Shown: one piece after another, positions 27,137-35,774 of the stretch | Numbering within the stretch: the stretch's first letter is position 1 | Layout: each line of letters opens with the position of its first letter | Source: Flavobacterium rivuli WB 3.3-2 = DSM 21788 | Lineage (GTDB): Bacteria > Bacteroidota > Bacteroidia > Flavobacteriales > Flavobacteriaceae | Assembly (NCBI RefSeq): GCF_000378485.1 | Contig: NZ_KB899972.1 | Span: 124,001 to 188,000 of the forward strand | DNA: 64,000 nucleotides | Reading direction: 5' to 3' | Program-made: the position numbers and the translations under genes | Notes under the pieces: model-generated | Told to the model about the DNA's origin: nothing | The model's input: only the letters and a program-made list of their open reading frames with translations | Databases searched by the model: none

Positions 27137-28733
27137 GACTTTATTTGTATTACAAAATATTCTAACAATGGAAAAACCTGATTCCAAACTTTTTGCAGTT
27201 CTTCTGCATCTGCTGTGTAATATTCATTATGGACTAATAAATTGAAATCATTGTGACCTAAAACTTTAATGTCATTTCTAACATAACCCTTTAATGCCTG
27301 ATGCAATTTATCATCTGTTATTAATGTAGTCGATGCTACAATATGGGAAAGCATAAATTTTAAAGATGGTATTTCTTTATTTCGATCAAGGCTATCGTTT
27401 ATACCAAATGCTTTTCTCAAATTACTATCCTCAATTTCGGCAAAAATAATCTTTAATTTATCTAACTCTAATTTAATTTTATTAAACTTTTTATCGTTTT
27501 CCACTCTTAATCTTTCGATATTTTCGAGTTTAATCGCTTCTAACCCTTTTGATTTTTTTAAGAATTGGTACGTCAGCATATCCAAATAACTTCGAAAAAG
27601 CACAGCGGCAGAATTAGGATTTGACTTCAAATTAAGAGATTTCAATTCATAAAAAATTTCGTCTATTCTTGCGACACCCGTATCAAGATACGTATTTTGC
27701 TGCATCAATTTTGTTACAGATTTTCTAGTCCTCGGAGTTTTAATTGGCTTGTTCGGCTCATTTTCTTTCTCTTCCACTATATCTTCTACAGGATATTCAT
27801 CGTTATATTTTTTGTCAGGAATGATATCTGAATTGAATTCCTTCGAACTTTTTAATTTGTCGAAATATCTTTTCTTATCATCTTCGTCATTTAGTTTCCT
27901 TGAATTAATTACACCTTTAACGGCATCAGTTGCTATTTTTTCTAATCTTTTTTCAAATTCATCCTTTGGCAATTTTTTTATCAATGTAAAATCATTTTCG
28001 TCAAACTCAAATCCCATAAAATTAATTCCATCCTTATACTGATATGCCCTCTCAATATTAGTCATACTAAATGTCGTTTCATCTAAGATTGCTTTTTTTA
28101 TGTCATCATCTAACTCCAATTTACAAAGTTCACTATATACGTTATATCTTTTCAGAGAACTTTTAATTTCACCCTTCGGAATAGGGAATTTTGATGCCAT
28201 GTAATCAACTGATTCACCGGCAATAAATCTATTATGTAAAAATCTATCTTGCTTAGTTTTATCCCATTTTTCAACAGCTGAACCACCCGTATGTCGGTTA
28301 ACAATCATAGTATCAGCTTCCTCCCTTGATGGAGCAACTATAACCTCTAACCGCTGAATAATTGATATATCAAATAATTTGAGCCGTTCTTTAATAATTT
28401 TCCTTTTGGTAGCGCTTTTTATTAAATCAGGATTAAGTAAGATTTTAGATGCTGAAACTCTTCTATTACCCTCTCCTCTAACACGTGATATTTTTCTTTT
28501 TCTTTTATTACGATAGGCAATTCATTTAAAAAATATCCTTTGGTTACAATATCCATTGCCAATTGATAAATTTTCTCTTTCTCAATTAAATAGTCAATTA
28601 TTTCAGCTTGACTTAATTTCTTTGTAAAGTCCGATAGCCTCGGATTATTTAAATCTAATCTTAAAGATGTCGTGTTTATCTTTTTCTTAGGCCAAGACGA
28701 ATAATTTACCATATCATAATTTATATTTTTCAA
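27133..28733 (-). pseudogene. ParB/Srx-like domain protein gene, frameshifted by a 5-bp duplication
   Basis: Two minus-strand frames join into one protein. The first (28733 down to about 28480) encodes LRLDLNNPRLSD, the ELPIVIKEK segment and YHVLE. The second continues GNRRVSASKILLNPDLIK and on to the stop at 27133. VLEGNRR is the conserved ParB/Srx motif and is split exactly where AGAGG is repeated. Removing one copy restores about 531 codons. The C-terminal half (residues about 330-530) is helical with charged coiled regions and is unassigned. The 3' end overlaps the methylase start by 4 bp. A shorter product from the internal ATG at 28308 (391 residues) could still be made. Confidence 0.8.
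28470..28479 (-). repeat. 5-bp tandem duplication causing the frameshift
   Basis: The plus strand reads CCTCTCCTCT, i.e. AGAGG twice on the coding strand. One copy less gives TTAGAGGGTAATAGAAGA, encoding L-E-G-N-R-R in frame. Confidence 0.8.
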
Positions 28734-28821
28734 TTTAACAAGCGCTTTCTTTTAGCGAATTAATAACCAAATTAACAGCATTTTAACGATCAATCCTATA
28801 CCCACTAATAGGTATTTTCAC

Positions 28822-28847
28822 AAAAAACCCTTCGATTTCTCGAAGGG
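28822..28847 (-). terminator. Terminator of the small paralogous gene pair
   Basis: Arms CCCTTCGA (28828-28835) and TCGAAGGG (28840-28847) with a TTTC loop give a T6 tail on the minus strand, 31 bp after the stop at 28878. Confidence 0.85.
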
Positions 28848-28877
28848 CATTCCACTCAAAAAAGTACACAGAAATAT

Positions 28878-29180
28878 TTAGTTATAAAACTGGCGGTCCC
28901 AGTTTTTTTTAATCCAGGCAGTAATTTCCTTACGGGTATTAACATTAATAGGCAGGTGGTGTTTTATTAAATACTCCAGCCTTTCAAAACTCGACTGGCT
29001 AATGAGGTTATGTACTGCAAAAAAACGGTTAATAAAATTAAGCACATCGTCGCCATTGGCAACATCTATAAGGTCTTCATCTTTAAAAGTAGGCGTAATA
29101 ATTGTGTTGCGGCCGGGCCACTGGTATTGGTATAATAAATTAGTTTTAGTAAAGCGGGGCATGTAAGTAAGTGTATCCAT
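28878..29180 (-). CDS. Small hypothetical protein, paralogue B of a pair
   Basis: A 100-residue soluble protein that I do not recognise. It is homologous to the product of the gene just upstream: both share a FINR motif, an LP followed by Thr near the C-terminal third, and a Trp-x-x-x-Asn end (AWIKKNWDR here). No signal peptide or membrane segment. The ATG overlaps the upstream stop by one base (TAATG), so translation is coupled. Confidence 0.65.
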   Translation of the reverse strand: MDTLTYMPRFTKTNLLYQYQWPGRNTIITPTFKDEDLIDVANGDDVLNFINRFFAVHNLISQSSFERLEYLIKHHLPINVNTRKEITAWIKKNWDRQFYN

Positions 29181-29458
29181 TATCGTTTAAAGTTTGCGTC
29201 GAGCCAGTTCTTAACATCATTGTGGGTAGTTGCGGTAAAAGGCAAACGGGTTTTTATTGCCGACTCTATTGCCTGAAATGTTTGCGGAGCCTGCCAGCCT
29301 TTATATGCCATGTAACGGTTTATAAAGTGCAGCAGCTCGTAGCCCTGATTCCATCTAAAGGGCACGTTATCAGGAAAACCAACTACAGTAACCGCAATAG
29401 CCTCCGGAATGTTCCAAATGCTGGTATGTCTTAAAGTTGCTGTAGTAAAGTTTGCCAT
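29180..29458 (-). CDS. Small hypothetical protein, paralogue A of a pair
   Basis: A 92-residue soluble protein of unknown function. It aligns with its downstream neighbour over about 60 residues (ELLHFINRYMA here, DVLNFINRFFA there; NWLDANFKR here, AWIKKNWDR there), so the pair arose by duplication. The genes overlap by one base and end at a strong terminator. Position beside two response regulators may be coincidental. Confidence 0.65.
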   Translation of the reverse strand: MANFTTATLRHTSIWNIPEAIAVTVVGFPDNVPFRWNQGYELLHFINRYMAYKGWQAPQTFQAIESAIKTRLPFTATTHNDVKNWLDANFKR

Positions 29459-29665
29459 AAATAAATGTTGGTTGGTTCTTTACAAAGATGCTACAATACC
29501 ACTGCCCGGCATAGCGTACAATTACCTGAATTTTTATAGTGCGTAATTATACGTAGCTAATTTTTAGATTTTGGGATTGTAAGAGGCAGGGTTGTAAAAA
29601 AATCGTTTAGTAAAATCTAAAGATCAAACCATCTAATAATCAAATAATCTAACAATCTAAAAGGT

Positions 29666-30094
29666 CTATTGTGGTGCGAGGCACACTTTCCAGTACAAAA
29701 TAATGTCGGAAATTAGTTTTTTATAATCTGAAAAACTGGTGGGTTTTTCAAAAAAACCATGTAAAGGCAATTCAAAAGCTTTAGTAACATGCTCTTTAGT
29801 AATGCCGGTGGTTAAAAAAATGTAGGGCATGCAGCGTTTGCACAACGACGGAATTTTATATATGCTTTCCCTAAGCTCAAACCCGTTAAGGCGCGGCATA
29901 TTTACATCGCTAAGGATCATAAAAATCTCAGACTTGCTTTCCTGAAGGTAATCTACAACCATGGTGCTGTCTTCAAAAATAAGTACGCGATTTTTAAATT
30001 TATTTTCATCAATAACTTCTCCAAATGCTTCAAGAAGTATTTCCCAGTCATCCGGATCGTCTTCAATAATAATTATATCTCCATTCCTTTTCAT
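29666..30094 (-). CDS. Single-domain response regulator (CheY/Rcp1-like)
   Basis: A 142-residue receiver domain protein. IIIIEDDPDDWEI holds the acidic pair, ILSDVNMPRLNG carries the phospho-acceptor Asp near residue 60, and IFLTTG and GFFEKP supply the conserved Thr and Lys. It is paralogous to the regulator at 24105-24518. The Rcp1-like type usually partners GAF or phytochrome-like kinases, and one starts 450 bp away on the other strand. No DNA-binding domain, so the output is probably by protein contact. Confidence 0.9.
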   Translation of the reverse strand: MKRNGDIIIIEDDPDDWEILLEAFGEVIDENKFKNRVLIFEDSTMVVDYLQESKSEIFMILSDVNMPRLNGFELRESIYKIPSLCKRCMPYIFLTTGITKEHVTKAFELPLHGFFEKPTSFSDYKKLISDIILYWKVCLAPQ

Positions 30095-30268
30095 AGTGTA
30101 AGGGTTTTATGAACAGGTTATAATGCGGTAAAAAGTAAATTTACCTAATACATAACTAATTTAACTACAAAATAATACACAAAACTTACAAGATTATGTT
30201 AAACACCTAATGTGTCGATAAAGAGCGTAATGTTATCGTTAAAGAGCAATTATTAGATAAAAAAGATT

Positions 30269-30415
30269 GGCAATGGGCAATGAGCAATAGGCGATGAGCA
30301 ATAGGCAATAGGCAATAGGCAATAGGCAATGGGCAATAGGCTATGGGCAATAGGCAATGAGCAATAGGCAATGAGCAATGGGCAATGAGCAATAGGCGAT
30401 GGGTATTGGGCAAAA
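30269..30415. repeat. 7-bp minisatellite, about 20 copies
   Basis: Consensus GGCAATA or GGCAATG repeated head to tail with point variants (GAGCAAT, GGCGATG). Because 7 is not a multiple of 3, the minus strand translates as a heptapeptide repeat like LPIAHCL, which is an artefact. It lies in the intergenic region 30095-30542, which otherwise holds only the kinase gene's AT-rich upstream. Confidence 0.9.
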
Positions 30416-30542
30416 TGCATTTAATAACAAGTAAATATGGCTAAGACTTAATAGTGGGATAAAAAAATTATAAACTGTACTTAATGTAATAAATTATCGG
30501 GAAAAATATTTAATTTTATAAATTAAATATTAGGGATAAATA

Positions 30543-31847
30543 ATGGAAACTATAAAGAAGGATTTTTCGAAAGACATCAGTGATATAGGGCAAATTCCCA
30601 TTATACAAACTATCCTTAATGTTATATGCCAAACTACGGGTATGGGTTTTACAGCCGTTGCCCGCGTTACAGATGAGCATTGGGTTACCTGCAGCGTGCG
30701 CGATGATATAGGCTTTGGCCTTAAACCAGGCGATGAGCTCGAAATTAAGACCACTATTTGTAACGAGATACGGCAAAATGAGATGGCGGTTACTATAGAC
30801 CATGTAGACGAGGACCCTCAGTTTTACGACCACCATACACCTAAGCAATACGGTTTTCAGAGTTATATATCTGTGCCCATAATGCGCCGCGATGGCACTT
30901 TCTTTGGTACACTATGCGCCATAGACCCTGACCCGCATATTGTGAGCTCGCCTGCAATAACCGGAATGTTTAGCCTCTTTGCCGACCTTATTTCGTTTCA
31001 CCTTAATGCTCTATATTCCGCCCAGGAAAACGAGATTAAACTGGAGCAGGAAATGGCCTTTAAAGATAAACTGGAAAAACAGGTTAAAGACCGTACTATA
31101 GAACTGATAGAAAACAATAAATCGTTAGTAAAGCTAAATAAAGAGCTGGAGTCGTTTGCTTATATATCCAGCCATGACCTGCAGGAACCGCTGCGAAAAA
31201 TTCAGACGATAAGCTCTATTCTTATTGATACAGAAAAAGCTAATTTATCTGTTAAAGGCCAGGACTATTTTAAGCGTATGCAGGATGCTGCAAAGCGCAT
31301 GCAAACCCTTATAAACGATCTTCTTGCATACTCCCGCACTAATGTTGCAGATGGTAAACTGGAAAATACCGACCTGAACAGTATTCTGGACGAGGTTTTG
31401 CTGGACCTGAATGAAGATATAGAAAAGACGCATGCCACTATTGAGGCTGCCGAAATGTGCCGGGCAGATATTATACCCTTTCAGTTTAGGCAATTGCTGT
31501 ACAACCTTATAGGCAACGCACTAAAATTTAAAAGTAAAGAGCGGCCGCTAATTATAAAAATAAACAGCAGGATAGCCACAGGTGCTACTTTAAATGTACC
31601 TAAGCTTAACCAGGATATTGACTATTGCCACATTAGCATTGCCGATAACGGTATTGGCTTTGACCAGCAATACAGCGATAAGATATTTGAGGTTTTTCAG
31701 CGCCTGCATGACCGTACCCGTTTTGAAGGTACGGGCATAGGCCTTGCCATAGTAAAAAAAATAGTAGACAACCACAACGGTATTATTACTGCCACAGGTC
31801 AGTTAGGCAACGGTGCACAGTTTGATATTTATGTTCCGATGATTTAA
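30543..31847 (+). CDS. GAF domain sensor histidine kinase
   Basis: A 434-residue soluble kinase. The GAF domain covers about residues 15-160 (SYISVPIMRRDGTFFGTLCA). A coiled coil with KLEKQVKDRTIEL follows at 175-200. The HisKA H-box is YISSHDLQEPLRKIQ with His211. The ATPase domain (about 310-432) has NALKFKS (N box), IADNGIGFD (G1) and GTGIGLAIVKKI (G2). No membrane segment, so it senses a cytoplasmic ligand or light-bound cofactor; no chromophore-binding Cys is obvious. The receivers at 24105 and 29666 are candidate partners. Confidence 0.92.
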   Translation: METIKKDFSKDISDIGQIPIIQTILNVICQTTGMGFTAVARVTDEHWVTCSVRDDIGFGLKPGDELEIKTTICNEIRQNEMAVTIDHVDEDPQFYDHHTPKQYGFQSYISVPIMRRDGTFFGTLCAIDPDPHIVSSPAITGMFSLFADLISFHLNALYSAQENEIKLEQEMAFKDKLEKQVKDRTIELIENNKSLVKLNKELESFAYISSHDLQEPLRKIQTISSILIDTEKANLSVKGQDYFKRMQDAAKRMQTLINDLLAYSRTNVADGKLENTDLNSILDEVLLDLNEDIEKTHATIEAAEMCRADIIPFQFRQLLYNLIGNALKFKSKERPLIIKINSRIATGATLNVPKLNQDIDYCHISIADNGIGFDQQYSDKIFEVFQRLHDRTRFEGTGIGLAIVKKIVDNHNGIITATGQLGNGAQFDIYVPMI

Positions 31848-31927
31848 ATTCCAAAAAACAAATCTCAAATTACAAAGCTGAAAGTTTACTGTCTACAAAC
31901 CGGTAATCTAATATCTTATAATTTACT

Positions 31928-32875
31928 TTAATCTACAGCATCTTCCTGGTTAAGCCACGGCTTATCCCTGCCCTCAAAATTTTTTGCTTCAATGTATATT
32001 TTCTTAACATCGGGGTAGGCTTTTTTAATCTGGTCTTCCAGTTTGGTAATGGTGCTAAAGAGTTCATCAACCGTCATGAGCTTATCAAACTCTACATCAA
32101 GCGCGAGCAGTACCTCGTTTGGCGCCAGGTGCATTGTAAGCGGATAGAACAGCGTTTTAACCTTTGGGTTGGCATTAACAAGGTCGTAGATACCTTTTAC
32201 AATACCCCAGTCGGCACTCTCGCCCACTAACAGTCCGCGGCTTTCCTTAACCATGTTTATGGCAACAAAAATAAGCACAACTCCTATAAGCATAGATGCA
32301 ACGGCATCATATATGGGGTTATTAAAATAATGCCCTAAAAACACACCGGTAAGCGCGATAACGAGCCCGGTTATGGCAGCACTTTCTTCATAAATTACAG
32401 CAAAAAGGCTTGGGTCTTTGCTCATGCTAACCTCTGCCCAAAAACCCTTTTTACCTTTTGTCTTATTAAATTCGCGTATGGCATAAACGAGCGATGCACC
32501 TTCAAAAACCATGCTTGATAACAAAACTACATAATTCCAAAAAGGGTCTTTTATAGGCTCCGGATGCTGTATATGGCTTATACCTTCGTAAACAGACATA
32601 CCACCACCAAGCGAAAACACCAGTATAGCTACAATGAGAGACCAAAAGTAAATTTCTTTTCCGTGACCAAAGGGGTGCCCCCTGTCGGGCGGGCGCTGGC
32701 TGCGTTTCATGCCCAGCAGCAGGAGTAGTGAGTTACCGGTATCTACCGCGCTGTGTATGCCCTCGCTCATCATGGCCGAGCTTCCTGTTATAGATGCTGC
32801 CACAAACTTTACAATGGCAATGGCAACATTAGCCGCCATTGCGCCATAAATAGCAATTTTAGAATTCCCTGTCAT
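31928..32875 (-). CDS. Cation diffusion facilitator (CDF) family transporter
   Basis: A 315-residue protein with five or six membrane segments and a C-terminal cytoplasmic domain. EGIHSAVDTGN in helix 2 gives the His-x3-Asp metal-site pair, and RGHPFGHGKEIYFWS follows as is typical of the SLC30A9-like branch. Helix 5 (YDAVASMLIG) has an Asp. Such proteins exchange Zn2+ or similar divalent cations for protons. The protein ends in a dimerisation domain with KKIYIEAKNF. Metal specificity not deducible. Confidence 0.88.
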   Translation of the reverse strand: MTGNSKIAIYGAMAANVAIAIVKFVAASITGSSAMMSEGIHSAVDTGNSLLLLLGMKRSQRPPDRGHPFGHGKEIYFWSLIVAILVFSLGGGMSVYEGISHIQHPEPIKDPFWNYVVLLSSMVFEGASLVYAIREFNKTKGKKGFWAEVSMSKDPSLFAVIYEESAAITGLVIALTGVFLGHYFNNPIYDAVASMLIGVVLIFVAINMVKESRGLLVGESADWGIVKGIYDLVNANPKVKTLFYPLTMHLAPNEVLLALDVEFDKLMTVDELFSTITKLEDQIKKAYPDVKKIYIEAKNFEGRDKPWLNQEDAVD

Positions 32876-32885
32876 AGGTATGATT

Positions 32886-32924
32886 TTAAGAAAAATCCCC
32901 AGTACTTTTTATCGTATTGGGGAT
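32886..32924 (-). terminator. Terminator of the acidic protein gene
   Basis: ATCCCCA (32895-32901) pairs with TGGGGAT (32918-32924), with a T5-C-TT tail on the minus strand. It lies 24 bp after the stop at 32948. Confidence 0.75.
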
Positions 32925-32947
32925 GCTGTATGTGTTTAATAAAGAGT

Positions 32948-33340
32948 TTATTCCGTAGTATAACGTTCATTACTTTCCTCAAAATCTTCATCGTCGCTGG
33001 ATATCGACTGGTTTTCATCTTCATCAAGGTCTATGTTATCATCAAGAATGTAATCATCCTGATTAAAGGCATCAGAGTTTTTGCTGTTGCCACCTTCTTC
33101 ACTCCACTCCTCACTCTGTCCCGGGTTATTATAATCCAATTGGTCAGAGTTTCTTGTGTTGTCTACCTCTTCGGTATATTCTACGCCGGGCTGCTCTAAA
33201 GCAAGGTATTTATCGGTATCTTCCGGTTCGGCATCCTGTTCATGCTTTTCGTTAAGCGGGTGTTTAGCGTGGTGCTTTGCTTTAAGATGTTCTGCATGAT
33301 CTGATGCTTCGTCACTATTTTTTTTAGGGTCGTTATTCAT
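32948..33340 (-). CDS. Very acidic hypothetical protein
   Basis: With the start at MNNDPKK (33340) this is 130 residues, strongly acidic, with a His/Lys-rich stretch near the N-terminus (HLKAKHHAKHPLNEKHEQ) and runs such as DLDEDENQS near the C-terminus. It is probably disordered. No signal peptide or domain is recognised. The alternative start at 33400 would add 20 residues that lie within a repeat-bearing intergenic region. It ends at a terminator and is monocistronic. Confidence 0.6.
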   Translation of the reverse strand: MNNDPKKNSDEASDHAEHLKAKHHAKHPLNEKHEQDAEPEDTDKYLALEQPGVEYTEEVDNTRNSDQLDYNNPGQSEEWSEEGGNSKNSDAFNQDDYILDDNIDLDEDENQSISSDDEDFEESNERYTTE

Positions 33341-33392
33341 AACATATTTTATTTTTGGTTCGTGTTTTTTTGTGGAGTTAACAAAGCAGCTA

Positions 33393-33447
33393 AGTCGCAA
33401 AGATCCAAAGTTATAGCTTCAACTTAGTTACTTTGTCACTTGCGACT
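33393..33447. repeat. Inverted repeat related to 21212-21263
   Basis: AGTCGCAA (33393-33400) and TTGCGACT (33440-33447) are perfect arms around AT-rich sequence including CTTTGT. The motif AAGTCGC-AAAG recurs at 21212. Confidence 0.4.
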
Positions 33448-33459
33448 ATGCTAATTCGG

Positions 33460-33654
33460 TTAAAATAAAAGTATAGCACTTATATCATTAAACTTCAGCA
33501 GTTTTAAGTTTGTAATCAAAAGATTTTTAAGCTGCAGGCTGCAGGAAAGCTCTTCCGTTTGTTTTGTGTCGTTTTCAATTTCGGCGGCAGCCTTTTCATA
33601 AGACAATGCGTTTAAGGCATCGTCTCTTTTCTGGTTACTAAATGAATATTCCAT
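33460..33654 (-). CDS. Small hypothetical protein
   Basis: A 64-residue frame starting MEYSFSNQKRDDALNALSYE. The first 40 residues are charged and helix-prone, the rest is Leu/Ile-rich. No family recognised and no paralogue in the window. The stop is 120 bp from the acidic gene. It could be a chance frame. Confidence 0.4.
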   Translation of the reverse strand: MEYSFSNQKRDDALNALSYEKAAAEIENDTKQTEELSCSLQLKNLLITNLKLLKFNDISAILLF

Positions 33655-33804
33655 GGCAATATATTTTGTAAAGATTATAGGCGTTTTTCCGTTCTCCTAA
33701 GTTACTTACTTATCCTGAAATTACCATATAAGGGCGTATTAATTATATGCCAAATATTTAATACAGCATCAATAAATATTTTTATAAATTTATAGATAGT
33801 TCAC

Positions 33805-33812
33805 TACATTTG
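33805..33812 (+). promoter_or_regulatory. -7 box upstream of the bestrophin gene
   Basis: TACATTTG fits TAnnTTTG but ends 107 bp before the ATG, implying a leader of about 100 nt. Confidence 0.4.
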
Positions 33813-33919
33813 TGTGAAAAATTTTATAAAAAATACATATACTTTTCCCAATGCCTTGCCACAACTACACACAATTATTACTTTTAATGCATACTTAATA
33901 ATTTAGTAAAATACCATTT

Positions 33920-34816
33920 ATGCTTATAGATAAAAGGCTGCCTTTTTCGTACATTTTTTTTAAGGTAAAATACGAAATGCTCATTGTGTTTGCACTGGGT
34001 ATTATCATTCATTTTTTAACCGAAGAATTTTTTACCTACCTTCCCGACATGCCGCTTACAATAGCCACATTTCTGGGCACAGCAATATCTGTACTGCTAT
34101 CGTTTAAAATGAGCCAGAGTTACGACCGCTGGTGGGAAGCCCGCAAAGTATGGGGAGCCATTGTAAACGATTCCCGCAGTTTTGTTTTGCAGCTACAGGC
34201 ATTTATTACCGGCGACAACGCTCCTGCCGAAATAAAAATTATGGCTTACCGGCAAATAGCATGGTGCTACTCATTAGGGCAGGCACTGCGCGGATTACCG
34301 CCCTTAGAAAATTGTGATGAGTTTCTATCTGATACTGACATGGCAGCTTTAAAACACCATTCTAACAAACACTTAGGGATATTACAACTTAATGTTTTAC
34401 AAGTAAAAGAGATACATAAAAAAGGTGTGATAAGCGATTACCTGCACGCGCAGATAAACACTACCTGCGTAAAATTTTCTGACAGTATGGGTATGGCAGA
34501 GCGTATTAATAATACTGTATTCCCTACTACGTACCGCCTTTACCTGCATTTTACCATTTACCTGTTTGTCATTATTCTTTCGGTAGGGTTAAAAAATGTG
34601 ATGCTGGCATACGAAATTCCGTTGCTTATGATTGTTTCATTAGTGTTTTTCCTTCTCGAAAAAACGGCCTACCACATGCAGGACCCTTTCCGCAACCGCC
34701 CTACAGATACATCAATGACTCAGATAGCCCGTACCATCGAAATAAATATTAAGCAATTGCTAAATGAAAATGATGTACCCGAACCTCTTAAACCGGAATC
34801 GTATTATGTAATGTAA
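33920..34816 (+). CDS. Bestrophin-family membrane protein
   Basis: A 298-residue protein. Hydrophobic segments near residues 15-32 and 45-62 are followed by SFKMSQSYDRWWEARKVWG, the arginine-tryptophan signature of the bestrophin/UPF0187 family. A further pair of membrane segments lies near residues 210-255. MQDPFRNRPTDTSM resembles the conserved Pro-rich calcium-clasp region. Bacterial bestrophins form pentameric ion channels. It is followed by a REP-like intergenic cluster. Confidence 0.85.
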   Translation: MLIDKRLPFSYIFFKVKYEMLIVFALGIIIHFLTEEFFTYLPDMPLTIATFLGTAISVLLSFKMSQSYDRWWEARKVWGAIVNDSRSFVLQLQAFITGDNAPAEIKIMAYRQIAWCYSLGQALRGLPPLENCDEFLSDTDMAALKHHSNKHLGILQLNVLQVKEIHKKGVISDYLHAQINTTCVKFSDSMGMAERINNTVFPTTYRLYLHFTIYLFVIILSVGLKNVMLAYEIPLLMIVSLVFFLLEKTAYHMQDPFRNRPTDTSMTQIARTIEINIKQLLNENDVPEPLKPESYYVM

Positions 34817-34871
34817 AGTGGATCATTTGATTTTCTGATGCATAATATATCTAAGCAAAAGGCAGAAGCAT

Positions 34872-35045
34872 GAGTTCCGGAGGAATGGCATGTACATAAC
34901 ATCATGCAATACCTTATACTCTTGAGCTCCGGCGGAGCGACATGCAAACAAACAACCGCAAATTTGTACAATTTATGCTGCTCAATCGGAACCCTTATTA
35001 GTGTGGTTGTTTTATTTCTATAAACATATCGCCCCGCCGGGGCTC
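34872..35045. repeat. Three copies of a REP-like hairpin element, one inverted
   Basis: Copy 1 (34872-34900) has GAGTTCCGGAGGAATGGCAT. Copy 2 (34924-34957) has GAGCTCCGGCGGAGCGACAT followed by GCAAACAAACAACC. Copy 3 lies inverted at 35005-35045, with GAGCCCCGGCGGGGCGATAT on the minus strand and the same CAACC end. Each contains a small stem such as GCTCC-GGC-GGAGC. They differ from the RAYT-linked REPs at 24653. Confidence 0.7.
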
Positions 35046-35079
35046 AGATGCCAATGAATATTCTTCTGTAAAATCAGTT

Positions 35080-35691
35080 TTAATTTTTAATTATCCTATT
35101 TTTAATTTCTTTCCATTTTCCTGTTTCGAAAGTAAATTGGTAAGTACTTTCACTGACACTTACAGCATTGGCGTGAACTAAGGTAACGAGTGTTTTATGT
35201 TTTTTATCTATTATACTTGGAAAATATATCATGGTATTGGTTAAAAAAGAATCTAATACAAAAATGCCTTTTGTATCTTGTAAATAATAATTATAAAATG
35301 GTCCACCGTTACCTCCCGAATCATTTTTTACAGCAAAATCTTCCTTTCCGTCAAAATTAAAATCTGCTACAATAAAATCGCCATAAGCATTATCTAAAAC
35401 CTCCGCATTTTTGCCGATACCTGTAATGTAAGATCTAACGTCTTTACAATCTGTAAAATCATTACTAAACATATACCCGGAACTAAAATTGATAATTTGC
35501 TTCTTTGGGCTTAGTTTATGCTTAACTTCAACGGTAATTTTACATGAGTCTATATTTCGATTGTTAACTTTAAACCTTTTTACAGAAATAGTAAAATCGA
35601 GGTTTTTAGACAAACTAGTATGTGCACAATTTTGAGCCTGACATACAGCCGATATCAATACAGACAACACCATGAGATATTTTTTCATCAC
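35080..35691 (-). CDS. Secreted XAC2610-like hypothetical protein
   Basis: A 203-residue protein with a signal peptide (residues 1-20, ending CQAQ). The segment FIVADFNFDGKEDFAVKND near residues 107-125 is an EF-hand-like Asp-rich loop, and the following GGNGGPFYNYYL fits the XAC2610-related family. Some family members bind calcium and inhibit lysozyme-like effectors; nothing here shows that function. Monocistronic in a hypothetical-gene run. Confidence 0.6.
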   Translation of the reverse strand: MMKKYLMVLSVLISAVCQAQNCAHTSLSKNLDFTISVKRFKVNNRNIDSCKITVEVKHKLSPKKQIINFSSGYMFSNDFTDCKDVRSYITGIGKNAEVLDNAYGDFIVADFNFDGKEDFAVKNDSGGNGGPFYNYYLQDTKGIFVLDSFLTNTMIYFPSIIDKKHKTLVTLVHANAVSVSESTYQFTFETGKWKEIKNRIIKN

Positions 35692-35774
35692 ATTAGAATA
35701 TTAATATAGTTACCAACTACTACTTAATGAAAGGAAACTTGCAAGATACCTGTACTTTTGTAAAAATACCTTAG

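Noticed and set aside
30207..30413. Reading frame with a perfect heptapeptide repeat
   Set aside because: The peptide period follows from a 7-bp DNA repeat read in three frames; no start signal or flanking coding sequence.
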